From Enterococcus crotali (GTDB lineage: Bacteria > Bacillota > Bacilli > Lactobacillales > Enterococcaceae), in NCBI RefSeq assembly GCF_000633635.1, contig NZ_AYPQ01000004.1:86-64085 (forward strand): DNA of 64,000 nt. Reading direction: 5' to 3'. The notes beneath the pieces were generated by a model. The model saw only the letters and a program-made list of their open reading frames with translations, was not told where the DNA came from and did not search any database. How positions within the stretch are numbered: the first letter of the stretch is position 1; each line of letters opens with the position of its first letter. The position numbers and the translations under genes are program-made. Shown here piece after piece: positions 7,950 through 16,843 of this stretch.

Positions 7950-8022
7950 AGATGCTGATAGAATATTATTCTTGTGAAATAACATCCAATGTCTCTTAAG
8001 ACCTCTAACCAACTACAGTTAC
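7950..8022. repeat. Degenerate duplicate of the tRNA-Lys 3' flank
   Basis: The segment from 7950 aligns with 8070-8130 (both contain GATAGAATA..ATTCT.GTG, then a CC-AATG-TC--TAAG stretch that in the second copy is the tRNA 3' end). About two thirds of positions match. It may be the relic of a second tRNA copy plus its terminator. Confidence 0.45.
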
Positions 8023-8030
8023 TTAAGAAC

Positions 8031-8097
8031 ACAAAAAAAGAGAACGCATATTCCATCTTCGAAACGTCCGAAGACGCCGATAGAATACCATTCTCGT
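8031..8097 (-). terminator. Terminator of tRNA-Lys
   Basis: Long stem on the minus strand pairing GAGAA/TTCTC, TATTC/GAATA and CATCTTCG/CGAAGACG around an ~8-nt loop, ending in CTTTTTTTG. It starts about 15 bp after the tRNA. Confidence 0.65.
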
Positions 8098-8112
8098 GGG
8101 TTTGGCACCCAA

Positions 8113-8185
<73 letters not shown>

Positions 8186-8296
8186 AAATAATTAGTACTT
8201 AAATATTGTAGCACTTGAAGAGTGTTTATTCAAGAGGAAACGTCAGACACAACGAAATAAATTACGAGCGTTTTATCTCATTGCATCTGACCTTTT

Positions 8297-8428
8297 TTAC
8301 TCCCCTTGTTCTTTCTTTACAGGACAAGTTGTATGACAGTCATCACAACTCTTACCTTTTTTAAAACGAGAATAGACAACGTATCCAGCGCCGCCAAAAA
8401 TCAATACTGCTAAAATCAAAGTTGCCAT
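8297..8428 (-). CDS. FeoB-associated Cys-rich membrane protein
   Basis: A 43-residue protein read from ATG 8428. One membrane helix (LILAVLIFGGAGYVVYS, residues ~4-20) is followed by a basic stretch and a Cys-rich tail (SCDDCHTTCPV). This is the layout of the small FeoB-associated membrane proteins encoded after feoB in Firmicutes, thought to assist Fe(II) transport. It begins 4 bp after the feoB stop, with its ribosome site (GAGGGTAAGGA) overlapping the end of feoB, so the two are translationally coupled. Confidence 0.85.
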   Translation of the reverse strand: MATLILAVLIFGGAGYVVYSRFKKGKSCDDCHTTCPVKKEQGE

Positions 8429-8432
8429 ATCC

Positions 8433-10586
8433 TTACCCTCTTTCTAACGTTGCCATCGTGACAACTGCTTCTTCAGCTGTTTTAGGTTTTCTAACTAAAT
8501 AATAGCCCATAATAACAACTAGGAGACCTGCAACAAATACCCCGGCACCTACTTGACCATTTTCAAAGATAACATGTCCGAATTGGTAAATGATAAAACT
8601 TACTACATAAGCTAAACCACATTGATAGCCGATCGCTCCCCATGTCCATTTCCAATCGCCCATTTCTCTACGAATCGCACCAATTGCTGCAAAACATGGT
8701 GCACACAACAAATTGAACACCAAGAATGAGTAAGCTGCAACTGGAGTAAAAGCTCCTTGTAGCGCAGACCAAACCTCTACACCATCTTCAGAAACCTCGC
8801 CTAGATGACCAAATAAAATACCGAACGTCCCAATCACATTTTCCTTGGCAACCAAACCTGTAATCGTTGCAACAGCACCTTGCCAAGTTCCCCATCCGAG
8901 AGGTGTAAATAATGGTGCGATAACTTTGCCTAAGTTTGCTAGAATACTTTGATCTTCAGCGGCTTCTTGCAACGTAAATGTATACGTAGAAGTAAACCAG
9001 ATAATAATACTCATTACAAAAATGATCGTTCCAGCTTTTTTCACAAATGATTTACTACGGTCATACGCATGACGGAGAACACCACGCAATTGCGGCATAT
9101 GATACGCTGGTAATTCCATAATAAACGGTGCTGGGTCACCTGAAAATGAACGAGTTTTCTTCAAGGCAATGCCTGATAATACGATGGCAGCAATCCCAAT
9201 AAAATAAGCCGACGGAGAAACCCAACTACTCTTAGGAAAGAAAGCACCCGCAATCAACGCGATGATCGGCAATTTTGCAGAACAAGGCATAAAAGTTGTA
9301 ACCATGATCGTCATTTTACGATCCTTTTCATTTTCAATGGTCCGACTTGCCATCACGCCAGGAACGCCACAGCCTGTCGCAATCAACATAGGAATAAAAG
9401 ATTTACCTGATAAACCGAATTTTCTAAACAAACGATCCATCACAAAAGCAATCCTCGACATATAGCCACAATCTTCTAAGAATCCCAAACATAAAAACAA
9501 AACAGCTAACTGAGGTAAAAATCCCAAAACAGCTCCTACTCCAGCAATAATACCATCCAGAATCAAGCTTTGCATCCAAGGTGCTACTTGCCAACTGACT
9601 AACAGTCCCTCGACATAATTTGGCACGAGGTTTCCGAACAATTCGTCATTGATCCAATCAGTTCCCATCGTCCCCACAGTTTGAATTGCTAAATAATAAA
9701 CAAACCACATGATCAAAGCAAAAATCGGCAAGGCCAGCCAACGGTTCGTTACGATCCGATCAATTTTATCACTTGTACTAAATGTGACTTCATTTTTTTC
9801 AATCGCACAAAGAGCTGTTAAACGAGTAATAAATTCATATCGCTCATTAATTACGATCGATTCACTATCATCCCCAAAAATTTGCTCTGTAATCTTAATG
9901 ATTTCTTCTATTTCTTTTTGCTGAAGAGTGCTCAATTCTAATTCGTTCTGAACTCTAGCATCTCTTTCAAATAATTTAATGCTGTACCAACGGGCTTGCT
10001 TTTCTATCACGCTATTTCCTAAAACATCCATAATTTCATTTAATGCGGCCTCTAGGCGATTGTCATAGGTTGGATAGTTAAGCTCTTGTGGGAAAACTTC
10101 CGTTGTTTTAACGGTTCTTTTCATCAGTTCATCTAGTCCACGATTTTTTAAAGCACTTATACCGACTACATCTACACCTAAGCCGTAAGAAAGTTTTTCA
10201 ATATTGATTTTTCTGCCAGTCTTATCTAAGATATCCATCATATTCAATCCGACAACCACTGGAATCCCTGTTTCCATCAATTGAGTTGTCAGGTATAAAT
10301 TTCGCTCTAAGTTCGTTGCATCAACAATGTTGACAATGATGTCTGGACTGCCGCTAAGTAAGTAATCTCTGGCAACGACTTCTTCTGGGGTATAAGGTGA
10401 AAGTGAATAAATACCTGGTAGATCTTGAATCGTCAGTGCTTTATTTTTTTTCAGCTTGCCTTCTTTTCGCTCCACCGTAACGCCTGGCCAATTTCCTACA
10501 TATTGATTTGCTCCTGTTAATGCATTGAAGGCTGTTGTCTTGCCGCTATTTGGGTTTCCCGTCAATGCAATATGCTGTTCTTTCAT
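8433..10586 (-). CDS. feoB: Ferrous iron transporter FeoB
   Basis: A 717-residue Fe(II) permease of the plasma membrane. The N-terminal G domain shows GNPNSGKT (10-17, P-loop), DLPGIYS (G3), NMMD (G4) and a SALK G5 motif. A helical spacer follows to about residue 270. The C-terminal permease part has two Gate-type repeats with GCGVPG...(A)SR and FMPCSAKLP plus FNLLCAPCFA. Length matches the family (700-780). It lies 4 bp after feoA and 4 bp before the small Cys-rich gene, forming a feoA-feoB-X operon under the Fur-type promoter near 11.3 kb. Import serves iron supply under anaerobic or reducing conditions. Confidence 0.97.
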   Translation of the reverse strand: MKEQHIALTGNPNSGKTTAFNALTGANQYVGNWPGVTVERKEGKLKKNKALTIQDLPGIYSLSPYTPEEVVARDYLLSGSPDIIVNIVDATNLERNLYLTTQLMETGIPVVVGLNMMDILDKTGRKINIEKLSYGLGVDVVGISALKNRGLDELMKRTVKTTEVFPQELNYPTYDNRLEAALNEIMDVLGNSVIEKQARWYSIKLFERDARVQNELELSTLQQKEIEEIIKITEQIFGDDSESIVINERYEFITRLTALCAIEKNEVTFSTSDKIDRIVTNRWLALPIFALIMWFVYYLAIQTVGTMGTDWINDELFGNLVPNYVEGLLVSWQVAPWMQSLILDGIIAGVGAVLGFLPQLAVLFLCLGFLEDCGYMSRIAFVMDRLFRKFGLSGKSFIPMLIATGCGVPGVMASRTIENEKDRKMTIMVTTFMPCSAKLPIIALIAGAFFPKSSWVSPSAYFIGIAAIVLSGIALKKTRSFSGDPAPFIMELPAYHMPQLRGVLRHAYDRSKSFVKKAGTIIFVMSIIIWFTSTYTFTLQEAAEDQSILANLGKVIAPLFTPLGWGTWQGAVATITGLVAKENVIGTFGILFGHLGEVSEDGVEVWSALQGAFTPVAAYSFLVFNLLCAPCFAAIGAIRREMGDWKWTWGAIGYQCGLAYVVSFIIYQFGHVIFENGQVGAGVFVAGLLVVIMGYYLVRKPKTAEEAVVTMATLERG

Positions 10587-10590
10587 TCTC

Positions 10591-11058
10591 TTATCCCTCT
10601 TTCTGTACTAAAACCAGTTCTGCTTCATTTTTCCTCAACGTCAATTCATAGCCACGAAGGTTGATTTCAATTGGATCACCCAACGGCGCCATTTTCCTAA
10701 CAAGAAGCTCTACCCCTTTTGTCAGTCCCATGTCCATCAAACGCCTTTTAACTGCGCCTTGTCCATGAATTCCAATGACTCGTGCTTTTTCTCCGACTGT
10801 TAATTGATCTAAAGACTGCCAACTTTCTTCGCTGACACTTTTTTCTACTATTATAATTTGTTTTAATACAGATTGATTGATTGCAATTCGGCTATTATGT
10901 AGAAGAACAATGCCGTTGTCACCAGAGTAATTCACTAAGACAACCTTCCCACCTGGCACAAGACCAAGATTATTCAGGTGTTTCTTCGCAAAACCCTCTG
11001 CTTGGATTTCATCAATCGCATAAACCTTATTTAATGTTGCCTGTGCCAGTGTTAACAT
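10591..11058 (-). CDS. feoA: FeoA with two FeoA domains
   Basis: A 155-residue cytoplasmic protein, about twice the length of a classical FeoA. Two SH3-like FeoA domains are visible: residues ~1-72 (LNNLGLVPGGKVVLVNY) and ~80-153 (RRLMDMGLTKGVELLVRKMAPLGDPIEINLRGYELTLR). The second has the better match to the canonical motif; the first is diverged. FeoA stimulates FeoB GTPase and transport. RBS AGGAGGTAATGCA precedes the ATG. The transcript probably starts near 11306, leaving a ~250-nt leader. Confidence 0.9.
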   Translation of the reverse strand: MLTLAQATLNKVYAIDEIQAEGFAKKHLNNLGLVPGGKVVLVNYSGDNGIVLLHNSRIAINQSVLKQIIIVEKSVSEESWQSLDQLTVGEKARVIGIHGQGAVKRRLMDMGLTKGVELLVRKMAPLGDPIEINLRGYELTLRKNEAELVLVQKEG

Positions 11059-11306
11059 TGCATTACCTCCTAAATTTAAAAGCTAAACGAACTCACATCA
11101 TCTTATCCAGAATAGAAACACATGAGCGTGTCGTCTTTGAACACAATCAGGTTTTATCTTTTCCAGAGAGCTTCAATTCTTACATCCTTAGTCTTGATGA
11201 GTGGTTGAGTTTGAAACTACAGATGATGAGTAACTTGTAAAGCTAACCATATTCAATACTTGTGAAAAAATTTCATTAACATCCTCAATGATACTGATAA
11301 TCGTTC
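11059..11306 (-). other. Long feo 5' untranslated leader, possibly structured
   Basis: About 248 bp separate the predicted feo start site from feoA. No credible reading frame is present. Two distant segments, CTCATCATCTG near the start of the leader (plus 11220-11230) and AAGATGATGTGAG near its end (plus 11092-11104), are complementary. They could close a ~130-nt structure just ahead of the feoA ribosome site. No known riboswitch motif was recognised. Confidence 0.35.
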
Positions 11307-11341
11307 TCATTAAGTATACCTGTTTGTGAGACTTAAATCAA
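11287..11341 (-). promoter_or_regulatory. feo promoter with abutting Fur-type box
   Basis: Minus strand TTGATT (11341-11336), 17-bp spacer, TATACT (11318-11313). Directly downstream, across the likely start site, lies TGAGAACGATTATCAGTATCATT (11287-11312 on plus, reverse sense), which fits the GATAATGATwATCATTATC Fur family consensus. The position would block transcription when iron is replete. Confidence 0.7.
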
Positions 11342-11388
11342 TCTTCTTTCTACCTATAGTAAGAAACTTTTTGCCAAACAAAATCGCC

Positions 11389-11436
11389 TCGTTTTCATTA
11401 GTGTGTCTCTTGCTAGTGCCCCACTATATCTTGTGC
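11389..11436 (+). promoter_or_regulatory. Distal NrdR-like box pair
   Basis: CCACTATATCTTGTGC (11421-11436) matches 13 of 16 positions of the NrdR box (ACACwATATATwGTGT). Exactly 32 bp upstream (11389-11404) lies a weaker match whose right half is TAGTGT. It is 150 bp from the promoter-proximal pair. Confidence 0.4.
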
Positions 11437-11550
11437 CTCTCACATTAAGATTTCCAATCTAAAATTTAATAAATTTCTTTTTTAAGCATAAAAATGACGA
11501 TAATAACCGCTCAAATCTAGAGATTACGTGCTTTCATATTTCTTTCAAAA

Positions 11551-11597
11551 ACACAAAACATGGTATTCAATCAAAAATTGACCACAATATGTAGTGC
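11551..11597 (+). promoter_or_regulatory. NrdR box pair upstream of nrdH
   Basis: CCACAATATGTAGTGC (11582-11597) and ACACAAAACATGGTAT (11551-11566) resemble NrdR boxes and start 31 bp apart, the three-helical-turn spacing typical of NrdR operators. The proximal box ends 7 bp before the -35 element. Confidence 0.65.
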
Positions 11598-11604
11598 CTA
11601 AGTG

Positions 11605-11632
11605 TTGACTTTTTTCGTGAGAGATTTATACT
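11605..11632 (+). promoter_or_regulatory. nrdHIEF promoter
   Basis: TTGACT (11605-11610), 16-bp spacer, TATACT (11627-11632). It is 32 bp ahead of the nrdH start and just after the NrdR boxes. Confidence 0.7.
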
Positions 11633-11664
11633 AGTGAAGTAAACTAATTGAGGGGGAATTAAAA

Positions 11665-11889
11665 ATGAACGTAAAAATCTTTTCTAAAAATAATTGTATC
11701 CAATGTAAAATGGCAAAACGCTTTTTGAGCGAGAATAATATAGCATTTGAAGAAGTAAATATCGATATCCAACCAGACGCAATCGACTGGTTAAAAGAAC
11801 AAGGATTCCAAAGTGTTCCGGTTATCACTTCTGATGCTACAACAGTTGTAGGATTCCGTCCTGATCAATTAAAACAATTGGCTAGCTAA
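11665..11889 (+). CDS. nrdH: Glutaredoxin-like protein NrdH
   Basis: A 74-residue thioredoxin-fold electron donor for class Ib ribonucleotide reductase. It has the redox motif CIQC (Cys11, Cys14) after MNVKIFSKNN, and the cis-Pro region SVPVI. The C-terminal GFRPDQL motif is typical of NrdH. RBS GAGGGGGAA precedes the ATG. It is the first gene of the nrdHIEF operon, one base before nrdI. Confidence 0.95.
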   Translation: MNVKIFSKNNCIQCKMAKRFLSENNIAFEEVNIDIQPDAIDWLKEQGFQSVPVITSDATTVVGFRPDQLKQLAS

Positions 11890-11890
11890 A

Positions 11891-12268
11891 ATGAAAATTG
11901 TTTATTTTTCAGTCACTGGACAAACGAGACGCTTCATTAAAAAATTGGATTTAGCAGCTTGCGAAATTGAGCCTGCGAATCCTTTTTTTGAGATAAATGA
12001 GCCTTTTGTCTTAGTCGTTCCTACTTATGACCAAGAAATCACTGAAGTAGTGAACGATTTTCTTGATTACAAAAGCAATCGAGAATACTTGCAAGGCGTA
12101 GCTGGAGGCGGCAACCTCAATTTCGCAGAATTATACGTATATACAGCCAAAGACATAGCACGTGATTACAACGTTCCAATGCTTTTTGCTTTTGAATTTA
12201 GCGGCACGAACGAAGACGTAGAATCCTTTAAGAAAGTAGTGAATGAACTTGAGTCTAAAAGAAATTAA
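11891..12268 (+). CDS. nrdI: Flavodoxin-like NrdI
   Basis: A 125-residue flavodoxin-fold protein that supplies the oxidant for Mn(III)2-tyrosyl radical assembly in NrdF. The N-terminal FMN phosphate loop YFSVTGQTRRF, the middle LVVPTYDQEI and AGGGNLNFAELY segments match the family. It starts one base after nrdH and has no strong ribosome site, so it is probably translated by coupling. Its 3' end overlaps nrdE by 26 bp. Confidence 0.95.
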   Translation: MKIVYFSVTGQTRRFIKKLDLAACEIEPANPFFEINEPFVLVVPTYDQEITEVVNDFLDYKSNREYLQGVAGGGNLNFAELYVYTAKDIARDYNVPMLFAFEFSGTNEDVESFKKVVNELESKRN

Positions 12269-14408
12269 AGATGTTAGCTATTTTAAGCTGAATAATGAGA
12301 TCAACCGTCCTGTTGATGGACAAATTCCTTTACACAAGGATAAAGAAGCATTGGAAGCTTTCTTCAAAGAAAATGTCCTTCCCAATACAAGAACCTTCAA
12401 TACTATAGAAGAGAAAATCAATTACTTGATTGAAAATGATTATTTAGAAACTGCATTTATCGAAAAATATTCTATGGCTTTTATTGAACAATTATACACA
12501 TTTCTTGATGAACAGAATTTTGAATTTAAATCATTTATGGCAGCTTACAAGTTTTATTCACAATATGCGCTTAAAAATAATGAAGGAACTGAATACTTAG
12601 AAAGCTATGAAGATCGTGTGGCTTTCAATGCACTGTATTTTGCTGATGGCAATGAAGAATTGGCTTTGGTTTTAGCCGATGAAATGATTCACCAACGTTA
12701 CCAACCTGCGACACCATCTTTCTTAAACGCTGGACGTAAACGTCGTGGTGAGCTTGTTTCTTGTTTCTTGATCCAAGTGACAGATGATATGAACAGCATT
12801 GGTCGTTCGATCAACTCGGCTTTACAATTATCACGTATCGGCGGCGGTGTGGGTATCACATTAGCAAACTTACGTGAGGCAGGCGCACCGATCAAAGGAT
12901 ACGAAGGCGCTGCTAGTGGCGTGGTTCCTGTTATGAAATTATTCGAAGATAGCTTTAGCTATTCTAATCAATTAGGTCAACGTCAAGGTGCTGGAGTTGT
13001 TTACCTTAACGTTTTCCATCCAGATATCGAAATGTTCCTTTCAACGAAAAAAGAAAATGCGGATGAAAAAGTTCGTGTGAAGACTTTATCTTTAGGTGTC
13101 GTTGTTCCTGATAAGTTTTATGAGTTAGCTCGTAATAATGAAGATATGTATTTATTCAGCCCATACAGTGTAGAACGTGAATATGGCGTGCCTTTCTCTT
13201 ATGTTGATATTACAAAAGAATACGATAATCTAGTGGCTAACCCTAAAATTCGCAAACGTAAAATCAAAGCGCGTGATTTAGAAAATGAAATTTCTAAATT
13301 GCAACAAGAATCTGGTTACCCATATATCATCAATATCGATACAGCCAATAGAAGCAATCCAGCTTATGGCAAAATCATCATGAGTAACTTATGTTCAGAA
13401 ATTTTACAAGTTCAAACACCTTCTGTTTTAAATGGCAAACAAGAATATGAAACACTTGGTACAGACATTAGCTGTAACTTAGGTTCAACAAATATCGTCA
13501 ACTTGATGGACAGTCCTGATTTTGGTAAATCTGTTCGTGCAATGACACGTGCGTTAACTTTTGTGACTGATGCCTCTGATATCGATGTCGTTCCTTCTAT
13601 TCAAAACGGCAATAAACTAAGTCATACGATTGGACTTGGCGCAATGGGTTTGCATACTTTCTTTGCTAAAAACCATATGGAATATGGTTCTAAGGATTCA
13701 TTAGATTTTACCAATGTGTACTTTACTTTATTGAACTACTGGACTCTAGTAGAAAGTAATAACATTGCAAAACAATACAACGAAACCTTCCATAATTTTG
13801 ACAAATCAGATTATGCGAATGGTTCCTACTTTGATAAATATATTGAAGGAGACTTCACGCCTCAATCAGATAAAGTCAAAGAAATCTTTAAAGATATTTT
13901 TGTTCCAACTTCTGAAGACTGGGCAAACTTACGTGATGCAGTGAAAAAAGACGGCTTGTATCACCAAAATCGTTTAGCTGTAGCACCGAATGGTTCTATC
14001 TCTTATATCAATGATACAAGTGCTAGTATCCACCCGATCACTCGTATGATCGAAGAGCGTCAAGAAAAGAAAATCGGTAAAATTTATTACCCTGCTCCTT
14101 ACTTGGCTAATGATACGATTCCTTATTACACATCTGCTTATGATATGGACATGCGTAAAGTCATCGATGTTTATGCGACAGCACAACAACATGTGGATCA
14201 AGGCATGAGTTTAACTCTGTTTATGCGTTCTGAAATTCCAGAAGGTTTATACGAATGGAAAGATTCACCAAAACAAACAACACGTGATTTAAATATTTTA
14301 CGTCACTATGCTTTCCATAAAGGTGTTAAATCGATTTATTATGTACGAACATTTACGGATGATGCGGAAGAAATCGGTAGTAACCAATGTGAAAGTTGTG
14401 TTATCTAA
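12243..14408 (+). CDS. nrdE: Class Ib ribonucleotide reductase alpha subunit NrdE
   Basis: A 721-residue catalytic subunit that reduces ribonucleoside diphosphates to deoxy forms. Seen are the substrate region NAGRKRRGELVSCFL with one active-site Cys, the finger-loop segment NLCSEILQ with the radical Cys, and the C-terminal shuttle pair CESCVI at the very end, which NrdH re-reduces. Length matches NrdE (~720). Translation starts inside the nrdI end, so expression is coupled. A hairpin (14440-14464) in the gap to nrdF may set the subunit ratio or mRNA stability. Confidence 0.97.
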   Translation: MNLSLKEIKDVSYFKLNNEINRPVDGQIPLHKDKEALEAFFKENVLPNTRTFNTIEEKINYLIENDYLETAFIEKYSMAFIEQLYTFLDEQNFEFKSFMAAYKFYSQYALKNNEGTEYLESYEDRVAFNALYFADGNEELALVLADEMIHQRYQPATPSFLNAGRKRRGELVSCFLIQVTDDMNSIGRSINSALQLSRIGGGVGITLANLREAGAPIKGYEGAASGVVPVMKLFEDSFSYSNQLGQRQGAGVVYLNVFHPDIEMFLSTKKENADEKVRVKTLSLGVVVPDKFYELARNNEDMYLFSPYSVEREYGVPFSYVDITKEYDNLVANPKIRKRKIKARDLENEISKLQQESGYPYIINIDTANRSNPAYGKIIMSNLCSEILQVQTPSVLNGKQEYETLGTDISCNLGSTNIVNLMDSPDFGKSVRAMTRALTFVTDASDIDVVPSIQNGNKLSHTIGLGAMGLHTFFAKNHMEYGSKDSLDFTNVYFTLLNYWTLVESNNIAKQYNETFHNFDKSDYANGSYFDKYIEGDFTPQSDKVKEIFKDIFVPTSEDWANLRDAVKKDGLYHQNRLAVAPNGSISYINDTSASIHPITRMIEERQEKKIGKIYYPAPYLANDTIPYYTSAYDMDMRKVIDVYATAQQHVDQGMSLTLFMRSEIPEGLYEWKDSPKQTTRDLNILRHYAFHKGVKSIYYVRTFTDDAEEIGSNQCESCVI

Positions 14409-14439
14409 AAATTAAGACCAACAAACTCGTAAAAACCAA

Positions 14440-14464
14440 ACAAGGCGCCCTCTGGTCGCCTTGT
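14440..14464 (+). other. Intercistronic hairpin nrdE-nrdF
   Basis: ACAAGGCG / CGCCTTGT arms (14440-14447, 14457-14464) with an additional CC/GG closing pair inside. It is followed only by TTCTATGATTT, so it is a weak terminator or an mRNA-stabilising stem rather than an operon end. Confidence 0.5.
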
Positions 14465-14512
14465 TCTATGATTTACTCTACTTTAACGTAAAGGTAATAA
14501 GGAGGAAAATAC

Positions 14513-15474
14513 ATGGCAACATATTATGAAGCAATCAACTGGAACGCCATTGAAGATGTGATTGATAAATCTACTTGGGAAAAATTAACTGAGCAATTTT
14601 GGTTAGATACTCGTATTCCTTTATCTAACGATTTAGATGATTGGAGAACACTTTCAGATTTAGAGAAAACCACTGTAGGATACGTTTTTGGTGGCTTGAC
14701 ACTACTAGATACCGTTCAATCTGAAAGTGGTATGGAACAACTCAGAAATGATGTCCGCACACCACATGAAGAAGCGGTCTTAAATAATATCCAGTTTATG
14801 GAATCTGTTCATGCTAAAAGCTATTCATCCATTTTAGTACGTTAAATACTAAAAAAGAAATTGATGAAATCTTCGAATGGACAAATACAAATGTTTATTT
14901 ACAAACAAAAGCAGAAAAAATCAATGAAATTTATAAAAATGGTACTCCTTTAGAAAAGAAAGTCGCTAGTGTATTTTTAGAAACATTCTTATTCTATTCT
15001 GGGTTTTACACTCCTCTTTACTACTTAGGAAACAACAAGTTAGCTAACGTTGCTGAGATCATCAAACTGATCATTCGTGATGAATCTGTTCATGGAACGT
15101 ACATTGGTTATAAATTCCAATTAGGTTTCAACGAATTGACAGAAGCAGAACAAAATGACATGAAAGACTGGATGTACAATCTGCTTTATGAACTATATGA
15201 AAATGAAGAACGTTATACAGAACAATTATATGATGAGCTAGGTTGGACGGAAGAAGTGAAAACTTTCTTACGTTACAATGCCAATAAAGCATTGATGAAC
15301 CTTGGAATGGATCCATTATTTGCTGATACAGCGAATGATGTCAACCCCATCGTTATGAATGGTATCTCTACTGGTACAAGCAATCACGATTTCTTCTCAC
15401 AAGTCGGAAATGGTTACTTATTAGGAACTGTTGAAGCAATGAAAGATGACGATTATCTGATTGGCATGGATTAA
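14513..15474 (+). pseudogene. nrdF: Class Ib ribonucleotide reductase beta subunit NrdF, one-base frameshift
   Basis: Radical-generating dimetal subunit. The first frame encodes residues 1-107 with Asp66, Glu97, His100 and the radical Tyr104 (ESVHAKSYSSI), then reads LVR-stop at 14845. In the next frame the protein continues as S-T-L-N-T-K-K-E to the normal C-terminus at 15474, including ETFLFYSGFY and RDESVHGTYIG with the remaining metal ligands. Adding one T to the T-run at 14832-14835 restores ATT-TTT-AGT and a 320-residue protein. NrdF is the only aerobic partner of the adjacent NrdE here, so a sequencing deletion is the likelier cause. RBS AAGGAGGAAA. Confidence 0.9.
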
Positions 15475-15482
15475 TACCTAAA

Positions 15483-15535
15483 AATAAGGCTAAATGCAAA
15501 CTGCTTTGAGTTTGTATTCAGCCTTATTTTTATGA
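15483..15535. terminator. Bidirectional terminator after nrdF
   Basis: Stem AAATAAGGCT / AGCCTTATTT (15483-15492 and 15521-15530) with an inner GCAAAC/GTTTGT pairing. T-rich tracts lie on both strands. It also ends the convergent AI-2E family gene. Confidence 0.85.
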
Positions 15536-15546
15536 AGATACTAATT

Positions 15547-16668
15547 TTACTCAGTAACTCTATCGTTTGCTACAGATTCTTTCTCTGCTTTTTTTATACG
15601 GTAAATTTTAGAAATATTGATAACTAATGTTTTGATCACTGCATATACAGGAATACAAATCAACATACCAATAATCCCACCTACACTTCCAGATGCAATC
15701 AGTACTAATATGATCGTTAAAGGATGAATATTCAACGATTTTCCCATTAATAAAGGTTTGATCAAATTACCATCTAATTGTTGGATAACTAAAATCGATA
15801 TTGCCATATAAAGTGCTTGCCATGGTGAAATGAACAGCCCGACTAAAATTGCTGGAACTGCACCAATAAAAGGACCTACATAAGGAATAATATTGGTCAT
15901 TCCACAAAAAACAGCTAACAGCAAACTATACGGCTGTTTAAAAATCGTCATAGCGATAAAACTCAATATTCCAATGATCAAGGCGTCTAAAACTGTACTG
16001 CTAATATATGCTGAGAGTGTTTGATTCATTTCTTTGACTGTCTGACGTAATTCACTGCGAATGCTTTTTGGAAAAAAATGAGACATTGCATCCAAAAATT
16101 TATGACCATCTTTAAACATAAAAAATAAGATGAATGGTACAGTAAAAAGTAAAATAAAGAATCTCATCAAAACACCCACTATTTTAGACAAACTACTAGT
16201 AACTCCTACTATCGCAAAATTTAAAATGTTACTGACCGTAATATTTGCCTTATCTAGTTGATCCTGAATGTTAAACTCTTTTATTCCTTCCAAATCACCT
16301 AAATCATTTAACCATTGATTCATCTCTTCCGCATAACTAGGAAGTGACTGGCTTAATTCCACTGACTGATTTACTAACTGGGGAACAACATTCATGACCA
16401 CAATTGCAATCAATATCAGCAAACAGGCAAAGGAAAGTAAAAACCCGGCAATTCTTGGAAAACCTCGTTTCTCTAAAAATACGACGATTGGATCAAACAT
16501 ATAATATAGAAAACCCGCGATTAATAACGGCATAAAAACAGCTGAGACCATTCCCAAAATTGGACTAAAGACATTTGGCATCTTCAACAAAAAGAAGACC
16601 CCAATGATCGTTAGCACAATTTCTACTGTCCAAAATAATAACTTCGATTGTTTAAAGAGAGAACCCAT
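15547..16668 (-). CDS. AI-2E family transporter
   Basis: A 373-residue polytopic membrane protein with about seven or eight hydrophobic segments and a ~100-residue extracytoplasmic loop (about residues 110-160) rich in polar residues (QSLPSYAEEMNQWLNDLGD). Family blocks include FMFKDGHKFLDAMSHFFPK, the GMTNIIPYVGPFIGAVPAILV signature and NLIKPLLMGKSLNIHPLTIILVL. Some members export autoinducer-2 or act as Na+/H+ antiporters. The substrate is unknown. Monocistronic; start preceded by GGAGGTT. Confidence 0.88.
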   Translation of the reverse strand: MGSLFKQSKLLFWTVEIVLTIIGVFFLLKMPNVFSPILGMVSAVFMPLLIAGFLYYMFDPIVVFLEKRGFPRIAGFLLSFACLLILIAIVVMNVVPQLVNQSVELSQSLPSYAEEMNQWLNDLGDLEGIKEFNIQDQLDKANITVSNILNFAIVGVTSSLSKIVGVLMRFFILLFTVPFILFFMFKDGHKFLDAMSHFFPKSIRSELRQTVKEMNQTLSAYISSTVLDALIIGILSFIAMTIFKQPYSLLLAVFCGMTNIIPYVGPFIGAVPAILVGLFISPWQALYMAISILVIQQLDGNLIKPLLMGKSLNIHPLTIILVLIASGSVGGIIGMLICIPVYAVIKTLVINISKIYRIKKAEKESVANDRVTE

Positions 16669-16843
16669 ACATAACCTCCAATAAATGATACATTTATTTT
16701 ACCATTCTTTTCTAGTATAAAAAGGAAATTTTTGTCTTGAGCTGTTATCTTATAAAAGAATTTATCTCTTTAATTTTATTGATCATTCCATGATATACTT
16801 ACTTTGTATATCTATTTTTATCAATTATTTCAAGAGGTGCAGT

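Noticed and set aside
8205-8296. Terminator of the feo operon
   Set aside because: A long imperfect stem (GTCAGA...TCTGAC) is present, but no T-run follows, so it was not called.
10881-11240. 119-codon plus-strand open frame over feoA and its leader
   Set aside because: It runs antisense to feoA with no ribosome site and no recognisable protein.
14820-14850. Programmed frameshifting in nrdF
   Set aside because: A missing base in a short T-run explains the break, and four other genes show the same single-base loss.
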